A stretch of 64,000 nucleotides of DNA from Ferrimonas marina (lineage in GTDB: Bacteria; Pseudomonadota; Gammaproteobacteria; Enterobacterales; Shewanellaceae): positions 62,001 through 126,000 of the forward strand of contig NZ_FQXG01000011.1 of NCBI RefSeq assembly GCF_900129905.1. The letters are read 5' to 3'. The translations under genes were made by a program, and so were the position numbers. Below the pieces are notes generated by a model. That model was not told where the DNA came from and ran no database searches. It saw nothing but the letters and a program-made list of their open reading frames with translations. Positions 43,866-52,900 of this stretch are shown piece by piece. Positions within the stretch are counted from its first letter, which is position 1. Every line of letters begins with the position of its first letter.

Positions 43866-44273
43866 CTAGTGATCGAGCCTGGCGTCGATGTAGCGCTGCA
43901 GCGCTGCCAACAGCGGCCAGTCTGCCGGCGCAAGGCTGGCCAGCTCTACCTGTTCTGGGGTGTGCCAGGCCAGCGCATCGTGACTGCCGGTCAGTACGAT
44001 CGGCTGAGGCTGCCAGTGGCACAGGTAGCCATGCAAACGCACGGTCTTACCCGGGTAGCGGTGTTCGCTGGTCGCCAGGAAAGGGCCGACACTGAGGGTG
44101 ACGCTGAGCTCCTCCTGGATCTCCCGCACCAGCGCGGCCTGATGGCTCTCCCCCGGCTCTACCTTACCGCCGGGAAACTCCCATAGCCCACCCTGGCTGG
44201 ATTCCGGGTGGCGTCGTGCCACCAACACCTTGTCATCGGCCACCAGCAGGGCGGCCACAACATCTAGGATCAT
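43866..44273 (-). CDS. Nudix hydrolase, MutT-like
   Basis: A 135-residue pyrophosphohydrolase. The Nudix box is complete: 'GGKVEPGESHQAALVREIQEEL' contains the GX5EX7REUXEE pattern. The 'RRHPESSQGGLWEFPGG' segment before it is typical of the MutT / CTP pyrophosphohydrolase (NudG) group that cleans oxidised or modified (d)NTPs. Which nucleotide is used cannot be decided here. GGAGTAACAG precedes the ATG. The classical mutT position beside secA is not seen, so this may be NudG-like. Confidence 0.87.
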   Translation of the reverse strand: MILDVVAALLVADDKVLVARRHPESSQGGLWEFPGGKVEPGESHQAALVREIQEELSVTLSVGPFLATSEHRYPGKTVRLHGYLCHWQPQPIVLTGSHDALAWHTPEQVELASLAPADWPLLAALQRYIDARLDH

Positions 44274-44357
44274 CTGTTACTCCAGGCTGGATTGGGGTGG
44301 GCAGCGATGGCGCAAAGCCCGCTGCCTATACTGATGGACTCAACTTAGGAGAGCACC

Positions 44358-44564
44358 ATGTCACACACCTACAAGAAGATCGAGCTAACCGGCTCCTCCA
44401 GTGTCAGCACCGACGATGCCATCGCCAACGCGGTGGCCGCCGCCGCCAAGTCACTGCATAACCTGCGCTGGTTCGAGGTGGTGGAAACCCGGGGCCACAT
44501 TGAGAACGGTCAGGTGGCCCATTGGCAGGTGACCATCAAGGTGGGCTTCACCCTGGACCCATGA
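44358..44564 (+). CDS. Dodecin family flavin-binding protein
   Basis: 68 residues with the dodecin pattern: '[22 protein letters not shown]', an alpha helix, then '[29 protein letters not shown]'. The Trp in 'LRWFEV' is the one that stacks on the flavin (or CoA) ligand in characterised dodecins, which form hollow dodecamers storing FMN or riboflavin. GGAGAGC precedes the ATG. It stands alone between divergently placed minus-strand genes. Confidence 0.92.
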   Translation: MSHTYKKIELTGSSSVSTDDAIANAVAAAAKSLHNLRWFEVVETRGHIENGQVAHWQVTIKVGFTLDP

Positions 44565-44608
44565 GGCCCTGAGCTGACGGCTTGTCCTGGGCGCTTAGCC
44601 GACAGGCG

Positions 44609-45739
44609 TCAGGCGTCCCGGGGCAGCCCCTTCTCGATGCTGCGGATCAGCCGCTGCTGGCGCCGGTCTGCAGGCTGGGCCTGGGATTGCTGCCGGGCTA
44701 TTGCCCATTGGATGTGCTCGTCCACCATGGCATTAACCCGGCCCAGCCCCTGGGTCAGGGCGCTGAGGACCGCGTCGCTGGCCGGGGCGTTACCCAGGGC
44801 CACCGCCAGGTTGCGCTGCCAGCGGGCAAAGCCGATGCGGCGGATGGGGGAGCCCTCGGTCTGCTTTAGAAAGGTGGCCTCGTCCCACTGCCAGAGCGTC
44901 AGCAGGTTCGCCCCCTTCAGTGGCGCCCGGGTATGAAAGTCGCTCTCCTGGGTCAGCGGGGCTACCCGGTTCCAGGGGCAGATCAGCTGGCAGTCGTCAC
45001 AACCGTAGATGCGGTTGCCCAGCGCCGGACGCAGCGCCTCGGGGATGGGGCCGTCCGCCTCGATGGTCAGGTAGGAGATGCAGCGGCGGCTGTCCACCAC
45101 GTAGGGCGCCACAATGGCCCCGGTGGGGCAGGCGGTCAGGCAAGCGGTGCAGCTGCCACAATCGCCGCTGTGGGGCGTGTCCACTGGCAGCGGCAGGTCG
45201 ACCAGCAACTCACCGAGGAAGAACCAGCTGCCAGCCTGGCGGTTGAGCAGCAGAGAGTGCTTGCCGACCCAGCCCAGGCCGGCGTTACGGGCCAGTGGCC
45301 GCTCCAGCAGTGGGGCGGAGTCGACAAAGGGGCGAAACTGACACTCGGCCGCTTCCGCCTTGATGGCATCCCCCAGTTTCTTCAGCCGGTTGCGCATCAG
45401 CTTGTGGTAATCCCGTCCGCCGGCGTAGCGGGAGATGTAGGCCTGCTCCTCCGCCTTGAGGTTGCGGGCGAAGCCGGCATCCGGCGGCAGGTAATCCAGC
45501 GCAACGCAGACCACCCGCAGGGTGCCCGGCAGCAGCTGGTCCGGGGCACTGCGCATCGCCACATTACGGGCCATGTAGTCCATCTCACCGTGGTAGTTTT
45601 GCGCCAGCCAGGCTTCGAGCCTGGGGGCTTCCTCACTGAGGTCGATATCGGCAATGCCCACCGCAGAGAAACCCAGATCAAGGGCTTTGGCCTTGATCCG
45701 GGTGGCGATGGCATCCCAGTCGGGGGTCGGGGCGGTCAT
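44609..45739 (-). CDS. queG: Epoxyqueuosine reductase
   Basis: QueG reduces epoxyqueuosine to queuosine at the tRNA wobble position, using cobalamin and two [4Fe-4S] clusters. The 376-residue protein has the ferredoxin-like cysteine clusters 'CGSCTACLTACPTGAI' and 'CDDCQLICPWN', the 'DSAPLLERPLARNAGLGWVGKHS' active-site segment with catalytic Asp, and a HEAT-like C-terminal tail. It is often next to tsaE or nnrD in other genomes; here it is alone. Confidence 0.95.
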   Translation of the reverse strand: MTAPTPDWDAIATRIKAKALDLGFSAVGIADIDLSEEAPRLEAWLAQNYHGEMDYMARNVAMRSAPDQLLPGTLRVVCVALDYLPPDAGFARNLKAEEQAYISRYAGGRDYHKLMRNRLKKLGDAIKAEAAECQFRPFVDSAPLLERPLARNAGLGWVGKHSLLLNRQAGSWFFLGELLVDLPLPVDTPHSGDCGSCTACLTACPTGAIVAPYVVDSRRCISYLTIEADGPIPEALRPALGNRIYGCDDCQLICPWNRVAPLTQESDFHTRAPLKGANLLTLWQWDEATFLKQTEGSPIRRIGFARWQRNLAVALGNAPASDAVLSALTQGLGRVNAMVDEHIQWAIARQQSQAQPADRRQQRLIRSIEKGLPRDA

Positions 45740-45793
45740 GGCGGCAAGGGTAGCAAACCGTTGCCGGGGGTCACAACCGCCGCCGGGGCGCGG

Positions 45794-46735
45794 TCAGGGC
45801 TCCAGCCGGAGATCGCCGCTGACGGTATTGAGGCGGACGCTGGCCTCGCCTTGGCCCAGGGTGAGATTCAGCTCCTCGTTGCGGGCGTACTTGGTGGTGG
45901 TGGGCTTGTCGCTGCTCCAGCCGTTGCGGATGCTGCCGCCGGGGCCGGTGCGGGCCGCCAGTTCCAGGTTGCGCGGCTCTGCCAGCTTGAGCTTGGCATC
46001 GCCGCTGACGGTCTCCAGGCTCAGCTCCAGGCCGGGGGCCGGCTCGGAAACCGACAGCGCCACGTCGCCGCTGACACTGCGGCTGTGCAGTCGGCTGAGG
46101 CTCTGGCCGCTGACCTGGATATCGCCGGAGACTGACTCCAGCGCAAGATCACCGCTGACCTCGGACAGACGCAGATCCCCTGAGACCGCACGCAGTCGCA
46201 GCTCACCCTTCAGGTTCTCACCGCGGATATCCCCGGAGACCGCTTCGCCCCGCACCTCGCCGGCCAGCTCGGTCAGGGTCAGATCGCCACTGACGCTTTG
46301 CAGATCGAAGCGGCCCTCTCCGGCGCTGACCTTGATGTCGCTGCTGACCCCGTTGAGCTTGAGTTGGGTCAGGCCGCTGGCCTCCATATCGGTGCTGATC
46401 CCCTGGGCCTGAACCTGCACCGAACGGGGCAGGGTGATGCGCAGGTTGGAGTGCTCTTCGGAGCGGGTACCGCGATCGCTCCAGCCCTCGGGCAACTTCA
46501 CTTCGATCACCAGCTCATCCTGCTGCTGCTCGAAGATGAAGGCCTCGGCGTGTTGATCAACCTGGCCCAGCACCCGCACCTCGTCACCGTCGGCGCCGGT
46601 GATCACCAGCTGGCCACGGGGGACGGTAATGGTGATGGGGGTATCGCCCGAGACGGTCAGGCGCTGGTCCACCTCCTGGGCCTGCAGCGTCAGGGGGATC
46701 ATCATCAGGGCCAGGCCCAGTTGTCGCATCAACAT
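45794..46735 (-). CDS. DUF4097 beta-repeat exported protein with VSGD motifs
   Basis: 313 residues with a signal peptide ('MRQLGLALMMIPLTLQAQ'). The mature part is a parallel beta-helix-like repeat in which V/A-SGD recurs about every 18-20 residues ('LQSVSGDLTL', 'GEAVSGDIRG', 'LRAVSGDLRL', 'LESVSGDIQV', 'SRSVSGDVAL'), as in DUF4097/DUF4098 'putative adhesin' proteins. It is the last gene of an operon with an ECF sigma factor and a predicted anti-sigma factor, so it probably senses or responds to envelope stress. TAAGGAG precedes the ATG. Confidence 0.85.
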   Translation of the reverse strand: MLMRQLGLALMMIPLTLQAQEVDQRLTVSGDTPITITVPRGQLVITGADGDEVRVLGQVDQHAEAFIFEQQQDELVIEVKLPEGWSDRGTRSEEHSNLRITLPRSVQVQAQGISTDMEASGLTQLKLNGVSSDIKVSAGEGRFDLQSVSGDLTLTELAGEVRGEAVSGDIRGENLKGELRLRAVSGDLRLSEVSGDLALESVSGDIQVSGQSLSRLHSRSVSGDVALSVSEPAPGLELSLETVSGDAKLKLAEPRNLELAARTGPGGSIRNGWSSDKPTTTKYARNEELNLTLGQGEASVRLNTVSGDLRLEP

Positions 46736-46744
46736 AATTGCTCC

Positions 46745-47212
46745 TTACAGCATCCGGGATGCCGGGGTTGAGGTTCTAAGTTGTTGTTCCAATATCTCTA
46801 TTTCACGCTGCTGGGCCCATAGCAGCATCTCCAGCAGCGCAGTATTGTCCGGTTGGGCCAGCAGGGCCTGGGCGATCTCATCGCTGGCTTGCTGCAACAG
46901 CGCCAGATCGGCGTTGTTGCTGATGCTGTGGGTATAGCGAGCCTGCAGGCGCGCCCGCTCCGACTGCTGCTGTTGCTGCAGCGCCATCAATAGTGGCTCG
47001 ACCTGGAGGCTCGGCGTCGCCGGTTGGCTAAGCTGCACGCCGCCGACACCGCCGAGCACCACTCCCAGCAGCAGGCTGGCGGCCAGTGCCCAGGGGGCGG
47101 TGCGCGGTGAAGCCGGTTGCAGCCGCTGGCTGATCTCCGGCCAGAGATCACGCTGCGGGGCCAGGTTGTCCGGCGTCTGCTGCAGCCGGCGTTCGATGGG
47201 ATCTTTGCTCAT
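46745..47212 (-). CDS. Predicted membrane anti-sigma factor
   Basis: 155 residues: an N-terminal cytoplasmic part of about 40 residues, one TM helix ('APWALAASLLLGVVLGGVGGVQL') and a periplasmic helical, Gln-rich domain ('LLMALQQQQQSERARLQARY'). Start overlaps the sigma factor stop (ATGA). The arrangement sigma factor - one-TM protein - exported protein is typical of ECF modules; the sequence itself has no clear ZAS zinc motif, so anti-sigma function is inferred from topology and position. Confidence 0.72.
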   Translation of the reverse strand: MSKDPIERRLQQTPDNLAPQRDLWPEISQRLQPASPRTAPWALAASLLLGVVLGGVGGVQLSQPATPSLQVEPLLMALQQQQQSERARLQARYTHSISNNADLALLQQASDEIAQALLAQPDNTALLEMLLWAQQREIEILEQQLRTSTPASRML

Positions 47213-47727
47213 TGCAGCATCTCCTTAAGTTGTTGGCGGGCCCGGTGGTAATGGGCCTTGCTGGCCCCTTCGCTGATCCCCAGCAGCTGGCCCACCTCCT
47301 TGTGGCTGTAGCCTTCGATGGCAAACAACACGAACACCTGACGGGGCCGGGTAGGCAGGGAGGGCAGCAGCGGGTCGATGCCGTGATCCTCCGGCCCCGC
47401 CGCCTGGGGCTCCGGCTGCTCAGACAGCGGCACCAGCTTGTGCCACCAGCGCTGACGGCGCTGCTGATCCAGCACCAGATTGATGGCCAGGCGATGCAGC
47501 CAGCTGGCAAATTGGGCCTCGCCCCGGTATTGCGCCAGCTTCTGCCAGGCGCGGACAAACACCTCCTGGGTATGGTCCTCGGCCTGGCCTTTGCCACCGC
47601 TTAAGCGCAGGCAGAGGGCGTAGATGCGCCGATGGTGGCGGCGGTAAAGCTGCTCAAACGCCAGGGCGTCGCCATTGCGGGCGGCGATCACCCAGGCCCG
47701 GTCCGGGTCTGGGTGAGGTTCTGGCAT
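47209..47727 (-). CDS. ECF RNA polymerase sigma factor
   Basis: About 172 residues. Sigma region 2 ('ALAFEQLYRRHHRRIYALCLRLSGGKGQAEDHTQEVFVRAWQKL') and region 4 ('LPTRPRQVFVLFAIEGYSHKEVGQLLGISEGASKAHYHRARQQL') are both clear, and regions 1.1 and 3 are absent, as in ECF factors. I choose the ATG at 47725-47727; GTG starts at 47757 or 47751 with AAGGA nearby are also possible. It leads an operon with the anti-sigma-like and DUF4097 genes and probably autoregulates it. Confidence 0.9.
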   Translation of the reverse strand: MPEPHPDPDRAWVIAARNGDALAFEQLYRRHHRRIYALCLRLSGGKGQAEDHTQEVFVRAWQKLAQYRGEAQFASWLHRLAINLVLDQQRRQRWWHKLVPLSEQPEPQAAGPEDHGIDPLLPSLPTRPRQVFVLFAIEGYSHKEVGQLLGISEGASKAHYHRARQQLKEMLQ

Positions 47728-47956
47728 CGGGCTGATGGCTCCTTGCGGCACGATCACTTCCTTTTGGGGGCTGTGTAGGGTTAGACGGTTGCTATTGAGT
47801 GAAAGGTTTAACAGCTTCTTAAAAATCTACCCCAAATGATGAAAAGGCGTCCTGCTCTCGCTGTATTTTGCATCAAGAACAGTGATCTGAGTCCCTGACC
47901 TTGGTTCAGTCTGGTGGCAGACTGTGACGTTTTTCCCCAGACACCAGGAGGGCTAG

Positions 47957-49294
47957 ATGAAGTCACTACGCTACCAGCTGCTGCTGGGCCTCCTGGCCCT
48001 GATGCTCCTTAGCGGTTCTATGGTGCTGGGGATGATCTATCTGCTGGCCATCCACAATAAGACCACCACCATGGATGCCTTCGTAGCCCAGCGTGCCCGC
48101 CTGTTGGCCGGGCTGGTGGAGCAGCATGACCTGACCAGTCGCCACCAGGCGATCGATGAGGTGTTTGCCCACTTCACCCTGCTGGCGACCGAGCAGCGCT
48201 TTAACTGGCAGCTGCGGATGGGGGACAAGGACATGCTGGACGTACTGCGGGCCCAGGTCTGGTTCGATGGCGTCTGCCTGCGTGACCTGAGCGAAACCCC
48301 CTGCCTGCCGGGGCAGCGGCTGGAGTTGAGCCAGGCGGGGTTTGACCTGCAAAGCCTGGATGGTGAGCCCTGGCAGGTTTACTCCCTCTATGTCCCGCAT
48401 TTGGACGCCTGGTTCCAGGTAGCCTATCCGGCGGAACACCCTGCCGAGGTCTCCCGCCATCTGTTTGCCGGCTGGCTGCACTGGTACCTGCTGATCTGGT
48501 CGCTGGGGATCGGCGTGCCCAGTGCACTGTATGGTTACTGGGTGATGCGGCCGCTTAAAAAGGTGCAGCAGCAGCTCGATCGGGGAGTGGCGGTGTCAGA
48601 CTTGACGCTGGAGCGCTGTCCCCAGGAGTTTGCCCAGTTGCGCGATCATGTGCAGCAGGCGATGGAGCAGGGACAGGCCCGGGTGGATCGGGAGCAGCAG
48701 CTGAACCGAGCCCTGCTCAGTGAGAGCTTTGAGGTGCTGGATAAGCTCAGGGAGACCATGGCGCAACCGGAAGGGATGATGGCGCGCATGGGTTACCAGC
48801 TCAATAAGATTGAGCAGCTGCTGCGGATCCGCGAACTGCAGCTGGAGCTGGGCCGGCCCAATCGCAGCGACAGTGCCTACCTGTCGGTGTCGGATCAGCT
48901 GGAGCGAGGGCTGGAGCGACTGACGCCGCTGAGCCAGCAACGCGGTCTGGCCCTGACCACCGCCCTGACCCGGCGGGACTGCGTGGTGGCCATCCCGGAG
49001 AGCGTGATGCGCGGCATGCTGGACAACCTGTTGGAGGTGGGGATCCGCCAGGCCCCCCACGGCAGCACCCTGGTGGTGGAGCTGGAGTGCCTGGGGGATC
49101 ACTGCGCCTTGCTGTTGCAGCTGGAGCGGACCCAGTGGCGGCCGGTGCGCTGGCAGAGCCAACGCAGCAGCGAATCCGGCCTGCCGCTGGTGCGCCGCCT
49201 GGCGGACAAGTACGGTTGGGACTTTACCGTCAGCCAGGAAGGGGAGCCCAATCAGCTGAGGCTGAAGATGCCGCTGGCAAGACGCTGCGCCTGA
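47957..49294 (+). CDS. Degenerate sensor histidine kinase-like membrane protein
   Basis: 445 residues with two TM helices (about 7-30 and 170-195) around a periplasmic sensor domain, a HAMP-like linker ('MRPLKKVQQQLDRG') and a kinase-like core. The dimerisation helix reads 'LLSESFEVLDKLRETM' where H-E-L-R-T-P is expected, so the phosphoacceptor histidine is missing. The ATP lid keeps an N box ('MLDNLLEVGIRQAP') and a weak G2 ('SGLPLVRRLADKYG') but lacks the DxGxG G1 motif. No response regulator is adjacent. Probably a pseudokinase signalling by contact. Confidence 0.75.
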   Translation: MKSLRYQLLLGLLALMLLSGSMVLGMIYLLAIHNKTTTMDAFVAQRARLLAGLVEQHDLTSRHQAIDEVFAHFTLLATEQRFNWQLRMGDKDMLDVLRAQVWFDGVCLRDLSETPCLPGQRLELSQAGFDLQSLDGEPWQVYSLYVPHLDAWFQVAYPAEHPAEVSRHLFAGWLHWYLLIWSLGIGVPSALYGYWVMRPLKKVQQQLDRGVAVSDLTLERCPQEFAQLRDHVQQAMEQGQARVDREQQLNRALLSESFEVLDKLRETMAQPEGMMARMGYQLNKIEQLLRIRELQLELGRPNRSDSAYLSVSDQLERGLERLTPLSQQRGLALTTALTRRDCVVAIPESVMRGMLDNLLEVGIRQAPHGSTLVVELECLGDHCALLLQLERTQWRPVRWQSQRSSESGLPLVRRLADKYGWDFTVSQEGEPNQLRLKMPLARRCA

Positions 49295-49362
49295 ACAGCA
49301 GAAAAGGGTCATAAATTCAGGGTATGCTACTGAGACCTTGAGCGTTCCTTCAGGAGTCCACC

Positions 49363-49974
49363 ATGCAACCTGTGTTCTTTGCGCTGCTGTCGCGCATGCA
49401 GAATGTCCATCGCTGGAACAAGTCCAACCCCACCCGCGCCGAGAACGTCGCCGAGCACAGCTTCCAGGTGGCCCTGTTTGCCCATGCCCTTGGGGTGATC
49501 CGCAACCAGGTCTTTACCGATAAGCCGCCACTGGATGAGAACAAGCTGGCGGTAATGGCGCTGTTCCACGATGCCCCTGAGGTGCTGACCGAGGACGTTA
49601 ACAGCGGCATCAAGTATTCCGCCCCGCGCATGCTGGAGCTGTGCCGGGAGATGGAGGGGATCGCCAGTGAGTTGCTGATCGGCACCATTCCCCCCAGCCT
49701 GCAGGCCAGCTATCGCCCGTTGATCGGCCACGAAGAGGAGGGCGAGATGGCCCGCTTCGTTAAGGCCTCGGATCTGCTCTCCGCTTACACCAAGGCACTG
49801 GCAGAGCTGCGGGCCGGCAACACCGAGTTCGAAGGCACGGAACGCAAGGTGCTGGCGGCGCTGCAGCCCTACATCGAGACCCTGCCTGAGGTGGCCTGGT
49901 TTATGGCCAACTTTGTCCCCGCCTTCCATATGACCATCGATGACCTGGTGGAAGCGGCGTTTGAGCCCAGCTGA
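49363..49974 (+). CDS. yfbR: 5'-deoxynucleotidase (YfbR family)
   Basis: A 203-residue HD-domain phosphohydrolase. It resembles YfbR, which removes phosphate from dNMPs. HD motif residues are visible: 'NVAEHSFQVALFAHAL' (His), 'ALFHDAPEVLTEDV' (HD) and 'ARFVKASDLLSAYTKAL' (Asp). In E. coli YfbR the HD loop reads HDASEVLTGD, a small difference. CAGGAG six bases before the ATG fixes the start. Confidence 0.92.
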   Translation: MQPVFFALLSRMQNVHRWNKSNPTRAENVAEHSFQVALFAHALGVIRNQVFTDKPPLDENKLAVMALFHDAPEVLTEDVNSGIKYSAPRMLELCREMEGIASELLIGTIPPSLQASYRPLIGHEEEGEMARFVKASDLLSAYTKALAELRAGNTEFEGTERKVLAALQPYIETLPEVAWFMANFVPAFHMTIDDLVEAAFEPS

Positions 49975-50067
49975 GGCACGGAGCAAAAAAGTGTGAGGCG
50001 GATCGGGACAGCCGAGGGACTAATGTGAGATAAACGCACAAACGTCCTTTTCATAATCGGATTTGCC

Positions 50068-50967
50068 ATGAGTAAGCTGCCCAGCCTGAAAAACCTGTTC
50101 TACCTGGTGCAACTGCACCGGGAGCAGAACTTTAACCGTGCCGCCAAGGCCTGCCACGTCAGCCAGTCCACCCTCTCCTCCGGGATCCAGAACCTGGAAG
50201 AGCAGCTGGGAGGCCAGCTGATCGAGCGGGACCATAAGTCCTTCATGTTCACTGCGCTGGGCGAAGAGGTGGTGGGGCGCTCCCGTCACCTGCTGGCGGA
50301 GGTGCAGGAGATGACCGATCTGGCCCGCAGCGCCGGCGAACCCATGGCCGGCACCATCCGCCTGGGCTGCATCCCCACCATTGCCCCCTTCCTGCTCAAC
50401 CGAGTAGTGAAAGAGGCGGGCAAGGAGTTTCCCAGTCTCAGCCTGCTGCTGCGGGAAGACACCACCGAGAACCTGATGGCCGCCCTGGGCAGTGGCGAGC
50501 TGGACCTGCTGCTGCTGGCCCTGCCGGTGGACACCAGTGGCTTCCATAGCATGAGCGTGGGGATCGATCCCTTTAAGCTGGTGGCCCACAAGGACCAGCC
50601 GGTGGATGGGGCGATCGAGTATGACGAGATGCCGGATGAGAGCATCTTCCTGCTGCAGCGCGAGCACTGCATCACCGGCCACGCCATCAGCGCCTGTGAG
50701 CTGAAGAACAGCACCAAGATCAATCCCTTTGCCGCAACCAGCCTGCACACCCTGGTGCAGATGGTGGACTCCAAGCTGGGCACCACCTTCCTGCCGCAGA
50801 TGTCCATCGACTCCGGTATCCTCAACAGCACCGAGCTGCAGGTGTACCAGCCGCCGGGCGAGGCCCCCTATCGGGAGATCGGCCTTGTGTGGCGCCAGAC
50901 CTCAAGCCGCCTGCGCACCTTCCGCACCCTGGGGCAGATGATACAATCCCTGCTGCCGACCAAGTAA
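50068..50967 (+). CDS. oxyR: Hydrogen peroxide-sensing regulator OxyR
   Basis: A 299-residue LysR-family activator. N-terminal winged HTH ('NFNRAAKACHVSQSTLSSGIQNLEEQLGGQLIER') and a regulatory domain with the redox pair Cys201 and Cys210 in 'REHCITGHAISAC', spaced nine apart exactly as C199 and C208 in E. coli OxyR. Oxidation forms a disulfide and activates katG/ahpC-type genes. The reader should note that 'C-x8-C' spacing is the key evidence. A strong terminator follows. No target gene is adjacent. Confidence 0.92.
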   Translation: MSKLPSLKNLFYLVQLHREQNFNRAAKACHVSQSTLSSGIQNLEEQLGGQLIERDHKSFMFTALGEEVVGRSRHLLAEVQEMTDLARSAGEPMAGTIRLGCIPTIAPFLLNRVVKEAGKEFPSLSLLLREDTTENLMAALGSGELDLLLLALPVDTSGFHSMSVGIDPFKLVAHKDQPVDGAIEYDEMPDESIFLLQREHCITGHAISACELKNSTKINPFAATSLHTLVQMVDSKLGTTFLPQMSIDSGILNSTELQVYQPPGEAPYREIGLVWRQTSSRLRTFRTLGQMIQSLLPTK

Positions 50968-50983
50968 CGGCACTGGAAACAAC

Positions 50984-51010
50984 AAGGCCACCCGAGAGGG
51001 TGGCCTTTTT
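50984..51010. terminator. Terminator between oxyR and the cyclase gene
   Basis: AAGGCCACCC / GGGTGGCCTT with a GAGA loop and a T run; it can serve both convergent genes. Confidence 0.92.
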
Positions 51011-51030
51011 GTGTCTCTTTTGTCTGTGGT

Positions 51031-52107
51031 TCAGATCACCGAAGGGGGCGGGTTGACCGCGAACACCTCGACTTCCTGCTGCTTGCCCTTGAGCCGCATC
51101 GGGCCGATGGACTCGAACTCGTGGACCGGTTCCTCGCCCAGCAGCGCCAGGTACTGACCGGATACCAGCAGGTCACGCTTGAGCGGACCGCACTGGTCCT
51201 GCAGTCGCGCCAGGGTATTGAGCACGTCGGAGAAGTAGCTGATCTCCTGCTTATCCACACCGACCACCGCGGTCATCACCTTGCCGCCGTGAGCCGCGCC
51301 CTTGAAGCGCGGGACAAAGCCATACTGCTCCTGGAAGTAGTGCTGGTTCCACTCCAGCATCTGCACAAAGCTGTAGTAGAGCGACAGCGCCCGCTCCATG
51401 TCCTGGCCTTCGCGGATCTTCCAGCTGATCATCACCGCATCACCGATGTAGCGGTAGATCTCACCGCGGTGACGCTGCACGCAGCTGGACAGCAGGTCAA
51501 AGCAGTCCTGAACCAGGCGGCTGAAGCGATAGTCTCCCAGTGCCTCGGCGTGGGCGGTGGAGCCCACCATGTCGATAAAGAGGAACACCCGCTCCTCCTG
51601 CCGGGGGCGGTGGTACTTACCCAGGCCCATGTTGATCAGGTTGCGCTGGCCCACCAGCAGCACCATCTGCTCGAGGAACGCCAGGCAGAGGCGCACCCAC
51701 ACCAGGTAGATCACCAGGGTCTGGGTGGCGGCGCTGTTAAGCAGGCTCTGGGTCAGCTGGTTGTATTCCAGGTCCAGGTGAGGCGCCGGGGTCCAGGTGT
51801 TGATCCACAGGGTGATCTTGATCAGAACCAGGGCCCCGATCAGCAGGAACAGGCCTTTGAAGATCACGATCACCACGTAGCTCATCCGACGGATGGGACT
51901 GGTGGTGCTGATCAGGTTGGAGAGCCAGTGCAGGCAGCCGAGGATAGTGCCCAGGTAGATACTCAGGGTCACCATGTCGGCCTTGGTGACGATCCACCCC
52001 AGGCTTTCCGGACTTTGGGTGTAACGGAACGAGACAAAGGCAGCCATCGCCAATGTCCACGCCACAACCGCAAAGACAAATTTTCTCAGTTCGTAGCCGG
52101 CTCGCAA
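51031..52107 (-). CDS. Membrane-bound class III adenylate/guanylate cyclase
   Basis: 358 residues with four or five TM helices in the first 170, then a class III catalytic domain: 'RVFLFIDMVGSTAHAEALGD' carries the first metal-binding Asp, 'GEIYRYIGDAVMISW' the second, and 'HGGKVMTAVVGVDKQEISYFSDVLNTLARLQ' the transition-state loop. It makes cAMP or cGMP from ATP or GTP. The visible start is a TTG without a ribosome binding site; a GTG in another frame upstream (52147) opens a short reading frame, so the true N-terminus or a frameshift there is uncertain. Confidence 0.85.
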   Translation of the reverse strand: MRAGYELRKFVFAVVAWTLAMAAFVSFRYTQSPESLGWIVTKADMVTLSIYLGTILGCLHWLSNLISTTSPIRRMSYVVIVIFKGLFLLIGALVLIKITLWINTWTPAPHLDLEYNQLTQSLLNSAATQTLVIYLVWVRLCLAFLEQMVLLVGQRNLINMGLGKYHRPRQEERVFLFIDMVGSTAHAEALGDYRFSRLVQDCFDLLSSCVQRHRGEIYRYIGDAVMISWKIREGQDMERALSLYYSFVQMLEWNQHYFQEQYGFVPRFKGAAHGGKVMTAVVGVDKQEISYFSDVLNTLARLQDQCGPLKRDLLVSGQYLALLGEEPVHEFESIGPMRLKGKQQEVEVFAVNPPPSVI

Positions 52108-52231
52108 GATTGGTACTGCTGGTTGGGTTAAAGGGGGTGGTTTTCACGCACGTTGGAGCGGGATTGTAATCAATTGGCGTGTTCAGCTCCAGTGACCAAC
52201 AACACTAATGCTTTGAATAGCATGATCCCGG

Positions 52232-52900
52232 TCAAAGAAAATGACGCCGTAACAATTCGCCGGTAAAGCGGGAGCGCAGGTAGAAGCCACGGGGCAGGGT
52301 CTGGATCCGACCACCATCGGGGCCGATCGCCTCGGTCAGGGCTTGCCGATTGGCGGCCTTGGGGCGCAGCTGCAGCACCTCCCCCTGGTGAGCACGGATC
52401 TGCTCCACCTGGCCCAGGGCGATCTGCTCGGTCAGCTCCTCCCAGTCTCGTCGCAGGCTGGCTTGTTGCTGCGGGTCGGGTTGCCACAGCAGCGGCATGC
52501 CAATGATCCGCTCCGCCGGTAGGATCTGGCGATCCCCCTGGATCGGGATCCACAACACATGGGACAGCTTGTGGCACACCACTGAGTCCTGCCAGCGCAG
52601 CCCCCGTAGCCCGGTCAGCGGCGCGACGCAGATGTAGGTGGACTCCAGCGGGCGGCCCTGGCTGTCCACCGGGATGGTTTTCAACTCGATCCCCAGTTGT
52701 GGGAAGTCTGGTTCCGGGCGGGAGCCGGCACTGGCGCCCAGCCAGAGCTCGAGCAGCTGGCCGATCCAGCCCTTGTGGGCACGAAGGTGTGTTGGGGTTT
52801 CAACGCCCAGGGTCTGGGCCAGCTCACCCAGTTGCCAGCCCGCCACGGTGTTGGCGCGCTCCAGCAACTGTGCCTGGCTGATGGGAGGTGGGATCTGCAT
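52232..52900 (-). CDS. mutH: DNA mismatch repair endonuclease MutH
   Basis: MutH nicks the unmethylated strand at hemimethylated GATC sites once MutS and MutL are activated. The 222-residue protein has the DEK active site in '[15 protein letters not shown]' (Asp65, Glu72, Lys74, matching D70/E77/K79 of E. coli), '[12 protein letters not shown]' and the C-terminal '[13 protein letters not shown]'. The start at 52898-52900 matches the family; a longer reading to 52933 is rejected. Its presence implies dam methylation and MutS/MutL elsewhere. Divergent from rppH, as in E. coli. Confidence 0.95.
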   Translation of the reverse strand: MQIPPPISQAQLLERANTVAGWQLGELAQTLGVETPTHLRAHKGWIGQLLELWLGASAGSRPEPDFPQLGIELKTIPVDSQGRPLESTYICVAPLTGLRGLRWQDSVVCHKLSHVLWIPIQGDRQILPAERIIGMPLLWQPDPQQQASLRRDWEELTEQIALGQVEQIRAHQGEVLQLRPKAANRQALTEAIGPDGGRIQTLPRGFYLRSRFTGELLRRHFL

